Assembly (NCBI GenBank): GCA_033002965.1
Contig: JAURVB010003386.1
Coordinates: 1 to 64,000 of the forward strand
DNA: 64,000 bases
Direction: 5' to 3'
DNA from: Piper betle
Lineage: Eukaryota; Streptophyta; Magnoliopsida; Piperales; Piperaceae
Below the pieces are notes generated by a model. That model was not told where the DNA came from, made no database searches, and saw nothing but the letters and a program-made list of their open reading frames with translations. Both the position numbers and the translations under genes were made by a program. Of the stretch, positions 12,601 through 26,300 are shown piece by piece (position 1 is the first letter of the stretch; each line of letters begins with the position of its first letter).

Positions 12601-15600
12601 CTGAAGAATACGGTCCACCAAAATGGCCTACTTTTGCAGAGGCCCTTTCTGCCCCATCCAGAAGATGTTTTACAGTAGAAATTAACCAACGTGTAACAGA
12701 CCTCTTCTCAAGCAAGCGTAACTGCTTCAATGTTTTGCCAAGAGCAACAAGGTCATGACCCTGTTCTCAAACCATCCATAAACTTAGAACCTTCTCCATC
12801 CACAACTAGGCCGGTGATGCGGACAGCTAACTTTATTGTCACAAACATGGCTTGTTGAGGCCCCCTGACTCCCTTCCATTCTAGCTGCTGCTAACTGTGC
12901 CAAACTTTGAGTCTTCTGGACATTTTTCTGCCGACCTCTCGGAGCATGTTTGGCTAATTTTGGAGGGTCTATCTTAAATGATGAATCCAATGATTTCGAG
13001 GTTCCCTTTTTCACCCACCAGATGTTTTCATCATCAGATGGGTTTGGTGAAAGCACTTGCAGGTGGGAACTTTTATCTTCACTAATCTTCTGCTTCTTTG
13101 ATCTTAAACACTCTTCACAGCCTGCTGTTCCTTCAGCGATTCCAGTTGAACTAATAGATCTCTTCAAAGTATATGACTGAGCCATATCAATTTGAGAGTC
13201 TGTTGATATCAAAGTAGAACTTGAAAGGTTGAGAAAATTTGAAATAGCAGTCCTCACCTCAGCAACATCAGTCTTCAATTTTGCATGCTTCTTTGATGCA
13301 TTGTCCACATTTCCAGTATATCCATTAACAGAATCTCTCGTTAGTCTGATAAATATGTTTTCCCACTAGATGCTTTTGAAGCAAGAGGCGACGTTCATTT
13401 GAGTAAATATTGACAACAGTACTCAGCAAAGCAACATCTGCAATCTTGGCCTCCTCAAAAGCTTCAAGCAACAAGGGTCCAGGCAACTGCTTCAGAATTC
13501 GATTATGTCTCCTCTTCTTGCTCATTTCATGAAAAGTTTCACCAAAATCCATAATTCCACTCACTATCAGTTGTCTCACATAAGCCTGAGGATAAAAAAT
13601 GCCAACACGAATTAGCTCCAGAACAAGCAAATAAAGGCGCTTAAATCCTTCACTTTTGGATGGTTCGTGCAGGTCAAGCCAACAAACAATAATGTCATGC
13701 ATTGGCCCAGGACTCTGCAGAATATCAGAGTCCACTACTCTTGCTGAACTCCTTCAGATTGCTTTTACTCCCTGAAGAAACATTTTCCAAGGATGATCCG
13801 CCAGAAACTCCATCACAGGAGGTGAAACCATTGATCACATTACCTGATCCCATCATAGAGATATTCTTGTTGTTATTCAATAATTTTGAGCTTTCCACCC
13901 ACGAATTCAAAAGCTGAACAGCAACATACACCTGCGAAAAATCCTTCCTGCCTGAAAAATTAGGGCAAAGTGAACTTTTGGAGCGTGAATCTCGATAATC
14001 ACATGCAGCCCATTCACAAAGAAGAAACACAGACTGCAACACTGAAGAGCTAACTGTCCCAATCCATTTCAAAGAAGATCTAAGATATGGGCTGACTTCT
14101 GCAATCCAACCCTCATCTACTCTTCCATGACAAGGGTTCTCAAACAAACAGCTATAAGCAGCCCTAATGTCCCCCTCAATCAAAGATCTATCCAATGATT
14201 GTACAACGTGAGCCACACTACAACCTTCAAGACCAGGATTAACAGCTGTGGCAAGGCTAGAAGCTTGCTTCCGAACAGATGATGCAATATAACCAAAGGA
14301 TATCCATCGATTATTCATGATTTCATCTGGAACATAATGTATCCTTTCAAAATCTGTCCGGGATATCTTTGTATGATTAGCTCCATCTGGAACCACAGAT
14401 AACGGAAGAGGAAAGCAATCTAATGCAACAAAGGTATCAGGCACAGAAACCAGAAGGAATCGAACCAACTCAACAAGAGCAGACATAAAATAAGATTTAT
14501 TAAAATTATCTGGGGCATGAGAATCTGATGAAGACATATAATTTATGTAGCGAACAGCCAGATCAACAAGACTTCGAACATGGGTTTGACAAATCATTAT
14601 GCTCTCTACTACAGTCAAAAATGATGGGTAGAAGCAACTGCAGGACCTCCATAGATTCCTTCTCCTGCAAATACAAATAAACAAAAGACATACATATATA
14701 CATAGGTTCAGTATTGTAAATTCAATCTCCTGACCAATATGTATACATAACCAAATAATGAAACTACCGACTACAATATATTTGATCAGGCTGTAGCCTG
14801 AAACCAGGATGCACTCGTGCCCCCCAAACCATCATAGAAAGATCAATAATAATATCTAGAATATGAAACCATGTCAATATCTAGTCAATTACCTATATTC
14901 AGATGTTCAATTTGTCCAAAATGATGGTAAATTTCAAATGAATACTGTTTTAATTCACAAAATGAACCACCAGAACTACAGATAAAGACATCCAAATAAG
15001 CATGTTTGTCTAGTTTACACAAACTAGGGAATAGTTTAAGAAAATTAAAAAATGTCATAACCTGTAATTGTTTCAGGACCCATTCAATGATGTGGGAAGA
15101 AAGCACAAGTCTTTCAGCAAGGTGCCACTGTAAAAGGCGCACCATATACCACCACTTAAACTGCAAAGCAGGCTCTTCGCAATCAACTAAAATAGCTTGA
15201 GTATCATCCTTACGCTGCAATGCATTTGAAAACGACATTTGGGATGAAGGATCCTTTCCTTGCTGATTTGAAAAGTAATTGTCCTTGGAGGAGAATTCAT
15301 CAAGGAGAAGCTGTAAATAATCAAGGACATCCTTTGTCCACAATTCTGTGCGTGTAACAACAGTTTTGTCAGGTGAACCAGAAGAAACACTCGTCAAGAC
15401 AGGCCGCACCTAAAAGAATTAAGTACTAATAAGTTAAATTAATCCAACCACCAAAAGAAAATTGAGTGAAACAACTGCAGAATCATATGCAAACCTGATT
15501 GAGATAAATGATTTTAATAAACCAAGTTGCTCTCAATAGTGGCACATTATGCTTAATGAGAACTTCAAAGAGAGCTCTTCTACGATATCCATGAGGTACA

Positions 15601-18600
15601 TGATCAGCCAATGAACGCAATCTTTTATGTTGCTGAGACAATCCCTGGCCACATAGAACTAAGGCAATCAGGACGCCCAAAAACAAAATAACATAAATAT
15701 CGTGCTAGATACTGTTGAAACATAAGAATTAGAAATTCCTTACCACCTAAAATAATTAATTTTTTGAAAACACATCAGTAATAGAGAAACTTGGTTAGCC
15801 ACCAAGGAGTTGTTAAAATGAAATTAAACAATCTGCTGTCCACAGCTGTGACCACATTTGGTCCTGAACAAAGCATGGCATTAATCCAAACTAAACAAAA
15901 GCTTTTTGTTCAAAGAATATAAGTAAAATACAAGGTTGACTACATTATCTACTTCCTAACAATAATGTGGGGAAGCTTTTTTTTTACTGAGATTAATTGT
16001 GGGCTCACCTCCTCGCCTCTCATTTATTAAACAAATTTTAACATTGTCTAGGCATCAGTCAGGTAATTTGGGTGTTTTTTCTTGATCAAAGCTTATGCTT
16101 TTGTGGCTTTAATAGTAGTTGTGTAGTTGGTCTGTGGCAATCAAGAGGAAAGATTGTGTTGTCTGCCAATAGTTTTGTTGGAAGGATGGGGATCCAGCGA
16201 CTGGCTTTGATTTGAGGTGAAGTGAAGTAAGTGGGGTGGAGAAGGGAGATGTTTGCAGCTGTTTAGAATTATTTGAGTTTGAATGGGTGAGATGGTGAGT
16301 ATTAAAAGAAGGATGAGGCAGCTTCTGTACAATAACAAATAAGCCTAAATGAGCTTATGAGCACACCCTAATCTCTAAGTGAAAAAACACTTTGTATTTA
16401 ATAACACTTTTTGCATTTGTGCACAACGTTTAATAATGATTTCATTTCCATCTCAATTGTTTTTATTTATTTATTAATGTTTTAAAAATAATTAATTTTA
16501 AATAGTGAATAATGCTTTACATGTATATCCTATTGTGAGGAGTCCTAGCTAGTTTATCTAATAGCACTGCTAAAAAGATAATACAGAATGGAATATTACA
16601 AAATGTTATTGCTTATTATAATTATTGAAGTAAATATTTAGTAGTTCCCTCTCCTAACAACTCGAACTCTTAGGACAAATAGTTAGACCATCTAAAATTA
16701 ACATAATATCAGAGCCAAAGGTCTGGGGTTCGAATCTCATTGTCAATATATGCCCAGAGAAATATTAGTTTGCCTCATGTTGCGTCCAATAGACTATTTA
16801 CCCCGTGTTTGTCCACATATTAAACCTTGAGAAATGTGTTTGTACATGAAGGTAAGTGTTGAAGTAAATATTTAGTAGTTCTCTTTCCTAAGAGCTCTTT
16901 GGACATGTGATTAGACCATCAAAAATTAACAATATCCTTTCACACCTACTCTAAAACCTTCACCAATTTTTAATTTCCTTAATGAGCTGCAAGTAAAAAT
17001 CACAATTGGACCTCAACTCCCTACAACTTGCAAGTAAAACTAAAAAGCTTAGATACAGGGATAGAGGGAGGAGCCGTAAAAATAAAATAAAATAAAATAA
17101 AATCACAAGCAATCAAGTAAAGAATGGTTTGAGTGCAGTTACAAATCGCAACAAGCAAAACATAACACACAAAGAACCAAACATTGAAAAAAATTAAACA
17201 TAAAAAATGTACCTCAATCCATTTTTTCCTAAAATCGCTCAGTGCAAGGCTTCTGTTCTGGAAAGATACCAGGTTTTAGTAATAGCTGCCCAGAAAGAGG
17301 CACTTCAGTATACTTGCCCTGCCTGTTGAAAACAGTCAAGGATTAAGCTCGGGAATAATTGCTGGTGTGGGCATGCATAACGGCAAGCAAATCAATGAAA
17401 CAACTACAAGACATAATACCTTCCGCTTGTGAGCACGTGATTCATTTATAGCCCTCAAACATTTTCTATTGCTCGAAAGAATTTGTGAAAATTCAAAAGA
17501 ATTTAGATTAACACACATATAAATAAAGTTGTGCAGTCCATCTTCATTTAAAAAATCAAGATGTTAAATTTGACAAGATCTGGTTCATCGACAGGAGATG
17601 ACAATGCAAAACAGTTCTTCCCTATTAAGCTTTGGTTATTAGTGGAGAGAGCAGCTTATTAGTATTTAGAAACACATTCAGCATGCACACATACACCACT
17701 GTGCATTCACTTGAACGTATACCAAAAAGAGAAGAGGTGTGCTTTTACTAAATACATGTATCTGCAATATGCATGAGACGACCAGAAAACCAATCCTTTG
17801 GAAGGTTTGAAAACAGCAAATAACGCATCAAATGTCGACTGCAAGCTACATATAGCCTTAAGGAAATACTTCTTTTCACATGTATTCAGCATATAGTGTC
17901 TTGATATAATAAAGAATAGAACTACCAGAGTCTGATGTTTCCATTAAAAAAGAAATCAGAGATTCAATTTCTCAATGTTAGCAATTTTGCAAGACTTAGC
18001 GCAACACTTTTATAGGTATTCATCACTATTATCTTTATAAAAGCCATTGTCCCAAGTAGGCCAGTGTTCAGATCATGGATTTCATGTACCTCACTTACAT
18101 TATTATTGATGACAAAACTATAGAACAAAAGATTACATAACTCTATACACCAATACATAGCACTACCTCCTTGCATTTCAAAATACGGGTCTCATCTATG
18201 AACCCATGTTGTGTTAATAATATCTCTCTCGACTCCTGGTGCAAAAAATGAAGAAAACTCAGATGTAGCAAATTGAAGAAGAAAAACTTCATATAGAAAA
18301 ACTTCATGTCAGCACCTTTTTGCACAACAATTATAGTAGACACAAGATTGCACCTGCTAATTGCACAAATGTTTTACACCAGCTGTGTACCTTGATAACT
18401 TTGTGCATATTCGATGATAGCAATGTATACATTACAATTTCCTTATGAATTACATTTTATATCTCATAGATGTCTGAGATTCAATGGGCATAAAATCTAG
18501 AAGATCTAAGCCATTCAAGGCTGAAGATGGACTTCAACTATTGGGAAAGATTATAACATGTATTCTACTTATACTATCTACTGCATCAAAACATGAAAAG

Positions 18601-20231
18601 CAGGAAAAAAATATAATAAGACTAGAAAATTGGCAAAATCCTACCAATATATATGACATACTATTCAATATCCCCAAAGCAACAACATTTATATTTATCA
18701 TGGTTTAGAGGTTTTGAAATTTCTTTCCATCAAGCACTTAACTTGCACATTGGGTCAAGTTGTTATAATCGCATGCACATTTCAATGTCAAAGTTATCAA
18801 GTACTAATTACAAATCGTATAACAATATTAGGCACAAATATTATCACATGGTTATGCCTCCTTCAACTGCTAAAAACAAGAATGTTAAAAACAAAACATA
18901 AGGTTAAACATCGTAAAAGAACTTCATTTAAATTTGCCTATGCTAACAGAGTTTAAAGGAGACTTTCTAGAGATTCTCATGCAAAATCTTAGACCATTGT
19001 CAATTGCATACAACAGTTTATACCAAGAATGATGGTCAAGAGGGGTAAAAGTTGTCTATATTTTAGATCATAAAGCATAGTACAATATTTTTGTGGGTTA
19101 CAGTCAGATATTGAAAAAAAATGATGTCAAGCAAACAAATACTTTCCAGAAACTTACTTCAATTCCCTCTGCAATTTCCCTATAACCATGGTTAGCATAG
19201 TCATTAGTTAATGTCTCCTCAGGACAGTTTGACGCCTGAGGATAAAAATCTGGAGGTCCGAGACTGAAAAAGTACATGCACACTTACATTAAACAAACTG
19301 CCACTTCAAGATAATGGCCGTAGGCCATGAAAAAAGAAATTCAATCTAAATGATGGAAAACTTTTGACCATGTCAATAATAGAATGTAAAATAATAAATG
19401 CTCGAGAATATATGCCTATTAGTAAAGTTGTATTATGCTAAAGATTTTACCGAGCACTTAATGATTCTCTGTCACACTTAAGCTTGTAAGGCGTAATCTG
19501 CACCTGGCGCCTGCAAAACAAAGACGTATTATAAAATATTTTTCTCACTTGAATACTTACACAATCCACAAGAAATAGAATCTGATCATAATATAAACAA
19601 GCAAAGACAATATCGTGAGTTCGAATGCATAAAAGAATGTTTTATCACATCGCTAAAAGCGCCCTCTCATTTACCAACAGTCAATTTTTTTTCCCAATCT
19701 CAACGTCAACTTATCAGCATTATAAGTCCAAACCTTTCATCCTTAAGACTTTGGTTACAGGATAATAAGTTCTATTTGACCAAACATGGGGAAGTGCAAA
19801 AACCAGACAAAATGCAGAACTTTAAATTTTTGGAATAGTTTAGTTCGATTTGGAATTTTTACAATAATATAGAAAAGAACATCAGTTAGGTTTATGGCAG
19901 TTGAAGCTTTTGAGAAGACACATAATTTCTCACAAGAACAATAGCAGCAAAAATATCAATAGAAAGTGGTATGATAGCAAACTATCAGCTAGCAGGATCA
20001 TAGCTCCACAATAACTAGACATAACAGCACAAACTAAGCCACGTGCCATCCAACTGATGAAGGAAAAATATAACTTCATCAAACCACAATAGCAAGAGTT
20101 CATCACCTTGAATTCAGTGTAAAATTTGAGGAAGCAAAAGAGGAATCAGCTCTGGCAGAATCCCTTGCTGACACCCCTCCAATTGCATTACCGACTCCAC
20201 CACCAACGTTGGTAGCAGAAAACCTTTGCAT
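6636..20231 (-). CDS. MED12: Mediator complex subunit 12 (MED12/CENTER CITY/CRYPTIC PRECOCIOUS)
   Basis: MED12 belongs to the CDK8 kinase module of the nuclear Mediator complex and controls RNA polymerase II transcription. Twelve coding exons (minus strand): 20107-20231, 19451-19510, 19158-19263, ~18160-18235, 17420-17465, 17213-17318 (or 17322), 15495-15644, 15062-15409, 12353-14664, 8629-11235, 7898-8216, 6636-7091. Read through, they give about 2,234 codons; Arabidopsis MED12 has about 2,235. Recognised conserved blocks include TPYKLKCD, LGPPDFYPQ, CLRAINESRAHKRK, LSQQHKRLRSLADH, FKWWYMVRLLQWH, SPGPMHDIIVCW, GASTSHVCDNKVSCPHH, LQPAKFHWQWIELRLLLNEQ and FWKPWGW. Exons 1-3 and the last three (about 3.4 kb) are open. 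The central part is not: the fourth exon lacks a proper donor, the sixth has one or two extra bases, and the ninth has six single-base (+1) breaks. Either the gene is damaged or the assembly is locally wrong. Introns hold a TRIM-like element (16623-16931). Confidence 0.9.
16623..16931 (+). mobile_element. TRIM-like miniature LTR element in a MED12 intron
   Basis: Two similar ends, 16623-16703 and 16857-16931, both carry TTGAAGTAAATATTTAGTAGT and end AAATTAACA. Right after the left copy comes ATATCAGAGCC, close to a primer-binding site for Met tRNA. Only ~153 bases without coding capacity lie between. No clean target-site duplication was found. Confidence 0.5.
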
Positions 20232-21119
20232 TTCTCCGCAGGATCACCGGCATAATGCTTCCACAGTTGCCAATTTCAAAAGAAACAGAGCCCAAAATCA
20301 AGAAAGGGTGACCTATGTTTAAGGTCGTTATCTAGAACTGCATTCACAGAACATGCAGACAGAAGTTGAAAAGTGGTTGACTTGTTGAACCACTGCATTC
20401 ACAGAACATCCATCGCAACACATACTAAATGAAAAAATTCTCAAATGCGAAAAATGATACAGCTCTTCAACACAACCTAGCTGACACAACCCTAAAGAAG
20501 GTCAAAGCATGCAACCAATAGCTCCATGAAAATTAATCCTAAACAAAGTACGCATTTTTTTGGCAGAGTCAACTATAAAATATAAGCTTGAGCTTTAATA
20601 AAGAAAGCTAAGATAACCTCCACAGGTTATAGCCTAGGCGATGCACAACGCACATGGCAACATCACTCGCAAAGATAACCGCCCTTTACCACAATCAATA
20701 ATGAAAAAACCAGCCAGTTTAAGACAAGAATCAGCAGCAAAGCGAAATTCTTCCCAGCTCGCCCAAAGAACTACATAAGCAGAATACACTACCATGACAC
20801 ATAGCATCAAAGAAAAACCAGACAAAGATAGCTACTTTAACACGCTATATCCATCAAAAACCAACTCTGAACATGTCCCAAGACAGTTTGCCTACAAATC
20901 TAAACCTATGATCCAAGTCAAACCGATCTCGGCAGCAAGCCCGATATTGCAAAAAAAAAAAGGCCATAGCTCGCATGCTCGCGGATCCCGCCCTACTTCC
21001 GCCGGAATCTTGGTCTCCAAAGGAAAGCGAGGAGAAAGAATAGTACGTCCGTTTCTACGCAATAAACTTAAGCTTGTGATTGTTAGGATTCATCGGAGCA
21101 AGAACAATCGGAATCTCAC

Positions 21120-21290
21120 CTGCTGCCGTATTCCCCTCTGCCTAGACGTCCTCCGACGCAGGTCGCCGGCGCGGTGGCGGTCGCCGGAGATTGGGTGTTG
21201 GAATTGGGGAGGAAAGTGGGGAGGGAGACGAGGTAGGGTTTGGTTCTGTTCCAAACTCTGTTCAACTCCCGCAGTTTTTGTTTGTTTGTT
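21120..21290 (-). other. Probable non-coding first exon (5' UTR) of MED12
   Basis: GC-rich segment upstream of MED12 with a strong donor, CAG then GTGAGATTCC, at 21120/21119 on the minus strand. The coding start at 20231 has no in-frame upstream ATG nearby, so a 5' UTR intron of roughly 0.8 kb is likely. The transcription start near 21290 is a guess. Frames here on either strand look like UTR by-products. Confidence 0.45.
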
Positions 21291-21399
21291 GTTTGTTTGT
21301 TTATTACGTCCACGCTTCACCTCCTCAATTAGTGCGGTCCAAAGTTTGATTTATTTTAATTTTAGATTAGAAATATATATATATATATGTTTATATATT

Positions 21400-23316
21400 T
21401 AAAATTTTTTAAATTCAATTTGATTTAATCTTCGACTTGTTAATAAAAAGAACAAAAAAAATTATAACTTGACTTTAAATAAAATGGGTTTGTGCCTGAT
21501 CAACTCAAAACGACTTGAAAGCAAACATTTTGAAGCAAACATTTTGAAGCTTATTAGATTTGTTGTTTTAAAATATAAACTCGCTTTAATTGTAATGCCA
21601 CAATTAATTGTAAATTGATGGACTTAATTATCTATTTACACATGATTAACCATGTTGAATATCGCAAACGTATTGTCATTAATATATTAGACCACACCCT
21701 AATAAATATTAAATGTAAAATTAACTAAACTAATTAATTATAGAGGATATTACATTTCGTACACCTTGATAATATTTCATTTCTAAAATTATTTTCTATG
21801 GCCCACAAGTTTCTTAATTTACAAAATTCCTTTATATAGGTCATGAGCCTACTAATTTATATTTAGTGTGGTCAAAGAGTAGTTTTTTTGTACTACCTTA
21901 TACTAACTCAACCTAATTAATACAAAGTTATAAGCTAAGTCCTCCCTTCAAAAATATTAATAGAATTTAAAATTATAAATACACCTCAACTAATATATTG
22001 TATCCCACCCTAATAAATATTGAAGTAAGTGGACTTATTAACTACGAGAATTTCATAATTAATGATAGTAAAATAGCACGACACATAACAATTTTAAAAT
22101 AAAATACAAAGCCCTAATACATGACTATATTAATGCAAATACAAAAAAATATGGCAAATTGATATACCTTATATTTAAAATAAATTAATGCTATAAAATT
22201 TTTTAAAAAATAGTATTGTTAAATACCATTTGAGCTAACTCAATCACTTGAAAATACGAATCAATCAAAATATTAATAGATTTTACTAAATCTTAAACTC
22301 AGACGAGTAAATGTGAGCTAAACAAAGATTTGACATGTCCTACAAACAGCCCAACGTAAAACAATAATATTAGGACTTTTATACCAACTAATAATCAGAC
22401 TCGAGCTAGATGTTGACTTTTGAAACTTTTAGTGATTACTGCTTAATTCGAGACTCGGGGGAATGTTGTATTTATCAACGTTATTAATACTTACAACCAA
22501 AAATAATACTCTTGCAAGAAAGAAATGGTAATATTATAACACTATTTAATATAGATAGATATGTAGATTATCATTTAAATATACTAAAACAAATATTTTC
22601 ATAATTAATTTAGACATAGCTTCTATTAATCTTTAATTACTTCTACGGGACTCAAGAAGCACGGTTCGATATAAATTATGATGCTATTGGTATCTACTTC
22701 AAGTATTGGATTATGATAATTACTAATTTTTAACCATTGTTTAAGGGCCAAATGTTTTTTTAATCGCTATTTAAGATCTCACAATGAGAAAATTAATGCT
22801 TTGTGTTTTGCATAGGCTGATAAGCACATATTAAAAACATTAGTTTTTTAAGGGCCCAATCATATGCAAGTGTGGGTAAAAAACAGCATTGCAATTTGCA
22901 AAGCAAGCATAAAAGGAACCAATAGTGTACAAACAAAGATTCCATATGCATTGGAAAATATATACAAATCTTTGAAGACATCCATATCATTCACCATTGT
23001 TCTTGCTTACATAAACCAAATCCCCAACCTAGACATCACAAGCAATCCCAAGGATGCAAAGGATAGCTGTTTGAAATTGATTAACAAGCAGCAAACTAAG
23101 CTTCAAAGTCACAAAGAATCATGTACAGAAACTGAACTCAGCCACTATATTACCACTCTTCCACAGAGCAAAAAACCAGGCAGCATATTACTGTTTCAAT
23201 TTATTTCCACAAAAGAAAGAAGAAAAAAGAGTCATTAACAAGACATGCTCAATATCAAATTATATGTGGTCTAGCAAAATCTAGAGATGATTATTCTATC
23301 ATATATACCTATGAAA
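21400..23316. other. AT-rich intergenic region with no recognised gene
   Basis: Very AT-rich DNA between the MED12 promoter and the 3' end of the DUF4378 gene. The 124-codon frame at 22864-23238 is lysine- and serine-rich without known similarity, and is best read as 3' flanking DNA of the minus-strand gene. Confidence 0.55.
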
Positions 23317-26300
23317 TCAATCCCACAGTTCTAATATTGTCTCTTCCATTAATTTATATAGGATAGAATGTCCTATGTGGATAGCTATGTCTTCAGCATC
23401 AAACCTGAGGTCCATCCATAACTTGTTTTTGGCCATATCTTTCTCCACTGTTTGGTTCAGACCTTGATGAACAGTCAAATATGAAGCAACTATTTCTGCA
23501 ACCTTTTCCATAAATTGTTGTCCAGTAGGAATTGGTTGAATCCCCTTCTTGACAAATGAAAGCCATGGGCAGCAGCCAAACAGATGTATGTATGATTCTA
23601 AAAGAACTTCATTCGCGCAATCAAAGAGAAGTTTATGGTATTCTGGAATTTGGCTCGATGGTGCATCTACTTGATCCATCAATGATGGATCCAATGGTGC
23701 ATATGTCGACTGCCATATTACTTCAAGTTCATTGAAGTTCGAGCCAGAGGCAAACAGCAAGTTTTTAATGTATCTGAATGTTGCATTCTTTTCTTCGTCA
23801 TTGTTTCTCAGACAGACATCTATCGGAGAAGTAGAAATATCTTGTATAAAACTGTCATCTTCCTCAAAGTGAACCATTTGTGGTAGAATATGTAATTCAT
23901 CTGAAGATCACAGTATTGTGGAGTTAGACATGTATAAGAAGAAGAAGAGGAACAACAGACTGAAATGGGCAACACCAAAGTTTTTTATTGTAGTATACCT
24001 ATCTTATCAGGAAAATTTGCAGGGTTGACGTTATCTTCCGAGGAAAACGGCTCAAGAACAGAATTTGGACTTAGTTTCTCAGGCTTTTCAGTGATCTTAT
24101 CATCAGAATCACTTCCATCAATTTGTATGAAACTTGCTGAGAACGAGGCTGGTAGTACTAGCGTACTATTGATGTTTTCAACCACCATCTGCAAAATGCA
24201 ATCAACTTGTCAATATGCAAATAATTTGAATAAAATAAATAAATGCAGCTCCAAAAATAGAGGCTAGTTGAGGGAGACAATTGAGATGATTATGTTTATT
24301 GTTATGGTATCTTATTATGTGTGTCACTTTGTCTTTAACTAGGTCTAAGTCTATCCTAAGTTTGAATGTTAGTTGTAGATACTTCAGAGATAAGACCCCA
24401 CATTTCGTGGGACTGTTGTAATTACTTCTTGTCTATATAATGAGAATAGAATAACGTGGTGAAGAATTCCTCTTGGATTCACCACTTTTCCTACTGATAT
24501 CTCTATGTTAGAAATCATGTTTCTCAACGTGGCATGCGAGCTAGTTATCCAGAAGGACCTGTGAATTTGTGTTGTGACATGTTTTCCCCTGTAGCCAAAT
24601 TAAGTTCCGTGAGAATCCTTATATCTCTGGCTGCGAGATTCGATTGAGAGCTTCATCAACTAGATGTCAAGAACGCATTCCTGCACGGAGACCTTCAAGA
24701 GGAGGTATATATGCATCAACCACCACATTTTGTGGTTGAGGGGGAGTATAACAAAGTGTGTAAGTTGAACAAATCAATTTATGGTCTCAAACAATCACCT
24801 AGGGCATGGTTTGAGAATTCAGTGACATCTTATTGGAGGGTAGATTTACAAGGACTAGATCAGATTACTCAATGTTTATCAAAAGAACTGGACAGGGATG
24901 TGTTATCTTAGTTGTATATGTCGATGATATAATCATTTCTGGAACTGACTCTATTGGAACTACAGCAGTTAAAGAATTTCTTCACACCAAATTGCAGATC
25001 AAAGACTTAGGAAGACTTCAATACTTCCTAGGTATAGAGGTTTCAAGAGATCAGAGTGGAGTATTCTTAAGCCAGAGAAAAAATGTTGTAGACATACTTG
25101 AAGAGGCGGGACTACAAGATGCTAACCCTGCAAATACACCAGTGGAGAAATACCTCAAACTTGAACCAAATATTAGGGAATCTCTTGAAGATGCATCCAA
25201 GTAAAAAAGAATAGTTCGAAAGCTTATTTACCTCACTGCAACTTGGCCATACTTATCTTTCGCTGTAAGTGTAGTAAGTCAATTTATGCAGAAACCTAAA
25301 ACCTCTCATTGGAAGGCTGTGATCAGAATACTAAGGTACCTAAAGAAGTATCCAGCAATAGGTATGCAATATGCAAAGGAGATAGGAGTAGATCCACATG
25401 AAGTGCAAGGGTTTGCTGATTTGGATTGGGCAGGCTCGACTTATGACAGGAGGTGAAAACAACAAGTGGGTATTGCATCATTTTAGGGGGCAATGTGGTG
25501 ATTTGGAAAAGCAAGAAACAACATGTAGTTGCAATGTCTAGTGCTGAAGCCGAGTATAGAGAAATGGCTAAAGCAACAAGTGGGTGTGCATGAAGATGCT
25601 ACTTGAAGAGTTAGTATTCCCATTTACTAAACCTATAACATTATGGTGTTACAATCAGGCACCCATGCACATTGCCAACAATCCTGTTTTTCATGAAAGG
25701 ACTAAGTATATTGAGCTGGACTGCCATTACATTCGAAAGAAAGTGAGAGTATATGATTCAATTAAAGCATCAGCAGGAGGAAACAATTGGCAGATATTCT
25801 CATTAAGGCTCTACCTAAGACACGACATGAAGAAACTCTCTTCAAGATATGCCTGATTAACACACACCCATAGCTTGAGGGGGAGTATTGAGATGATTAT
25901 GTTTACTGTTATGGTATCTTATTATGTGTGTCACGTTGTCTTTGACTAGGTTTAAGTCCATCCTAAGTTTGAATGTTAGCTATAGATACTTTAAAGATAA
26001 GACCCCATATTTCGTGGGACTGTTGTAACCACTTCTTGTCTATATAATGAGAAAAGAATAACGTGGTGAAGTATTCCTTTTTGATTCACCACTTTTCCTA
26101 ATGAAATCTCTATGTTAGAAATCATGTTTTTCAACAGACTTTTCCATTCAATAACAAGAAATGTCCTTTACCTCATCAGATCTCACTGTGACTTGCTGAT
26201 CCGAGTTCTCAGTTACTAATGGCTTGTCACATTCTCTTTGTGCACCAATATTGTTGTTCGACTGTTCACTGGTCAACTTTTTCATCCCTCTAATATCATC

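Larger units (their letters stand above)
24279..26136 (+). mobile_element. Truncated Ty1/copia retrotransposon in an intron
   Basis: Two LTRs of 251 bp (24279-24529 and 25886-26136) differ at about 20 positions by eye, roughly 92% identical. A degraded Met-tRNA primer-binding site (TGGCATGCGAGC) follows the left LTR and a purine tract (TTGAGGGGGAG) precedes the right one. The ~1.36 kb interior keeps only reverse transcriptase and RNase H remnants; gag, protease and integrase are gone. It lies antisense to the host gene. Flanks GAGAC and GACTT do not form a perfect duplication. Confidence 0.88.

Noticed and set aside
17213..17318. A mini-intron (GTATCT...TTTTAG, ~41 bases) that would remove the MED12 stop
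   Set aside because: Too short for a plant intron and it would delete conserved residues.
24274..26141. Target duplication for the copia element
   Set aside because: Flanks GAGAC and GACTT share only GAC; no perfect duplication at the inferred borders.
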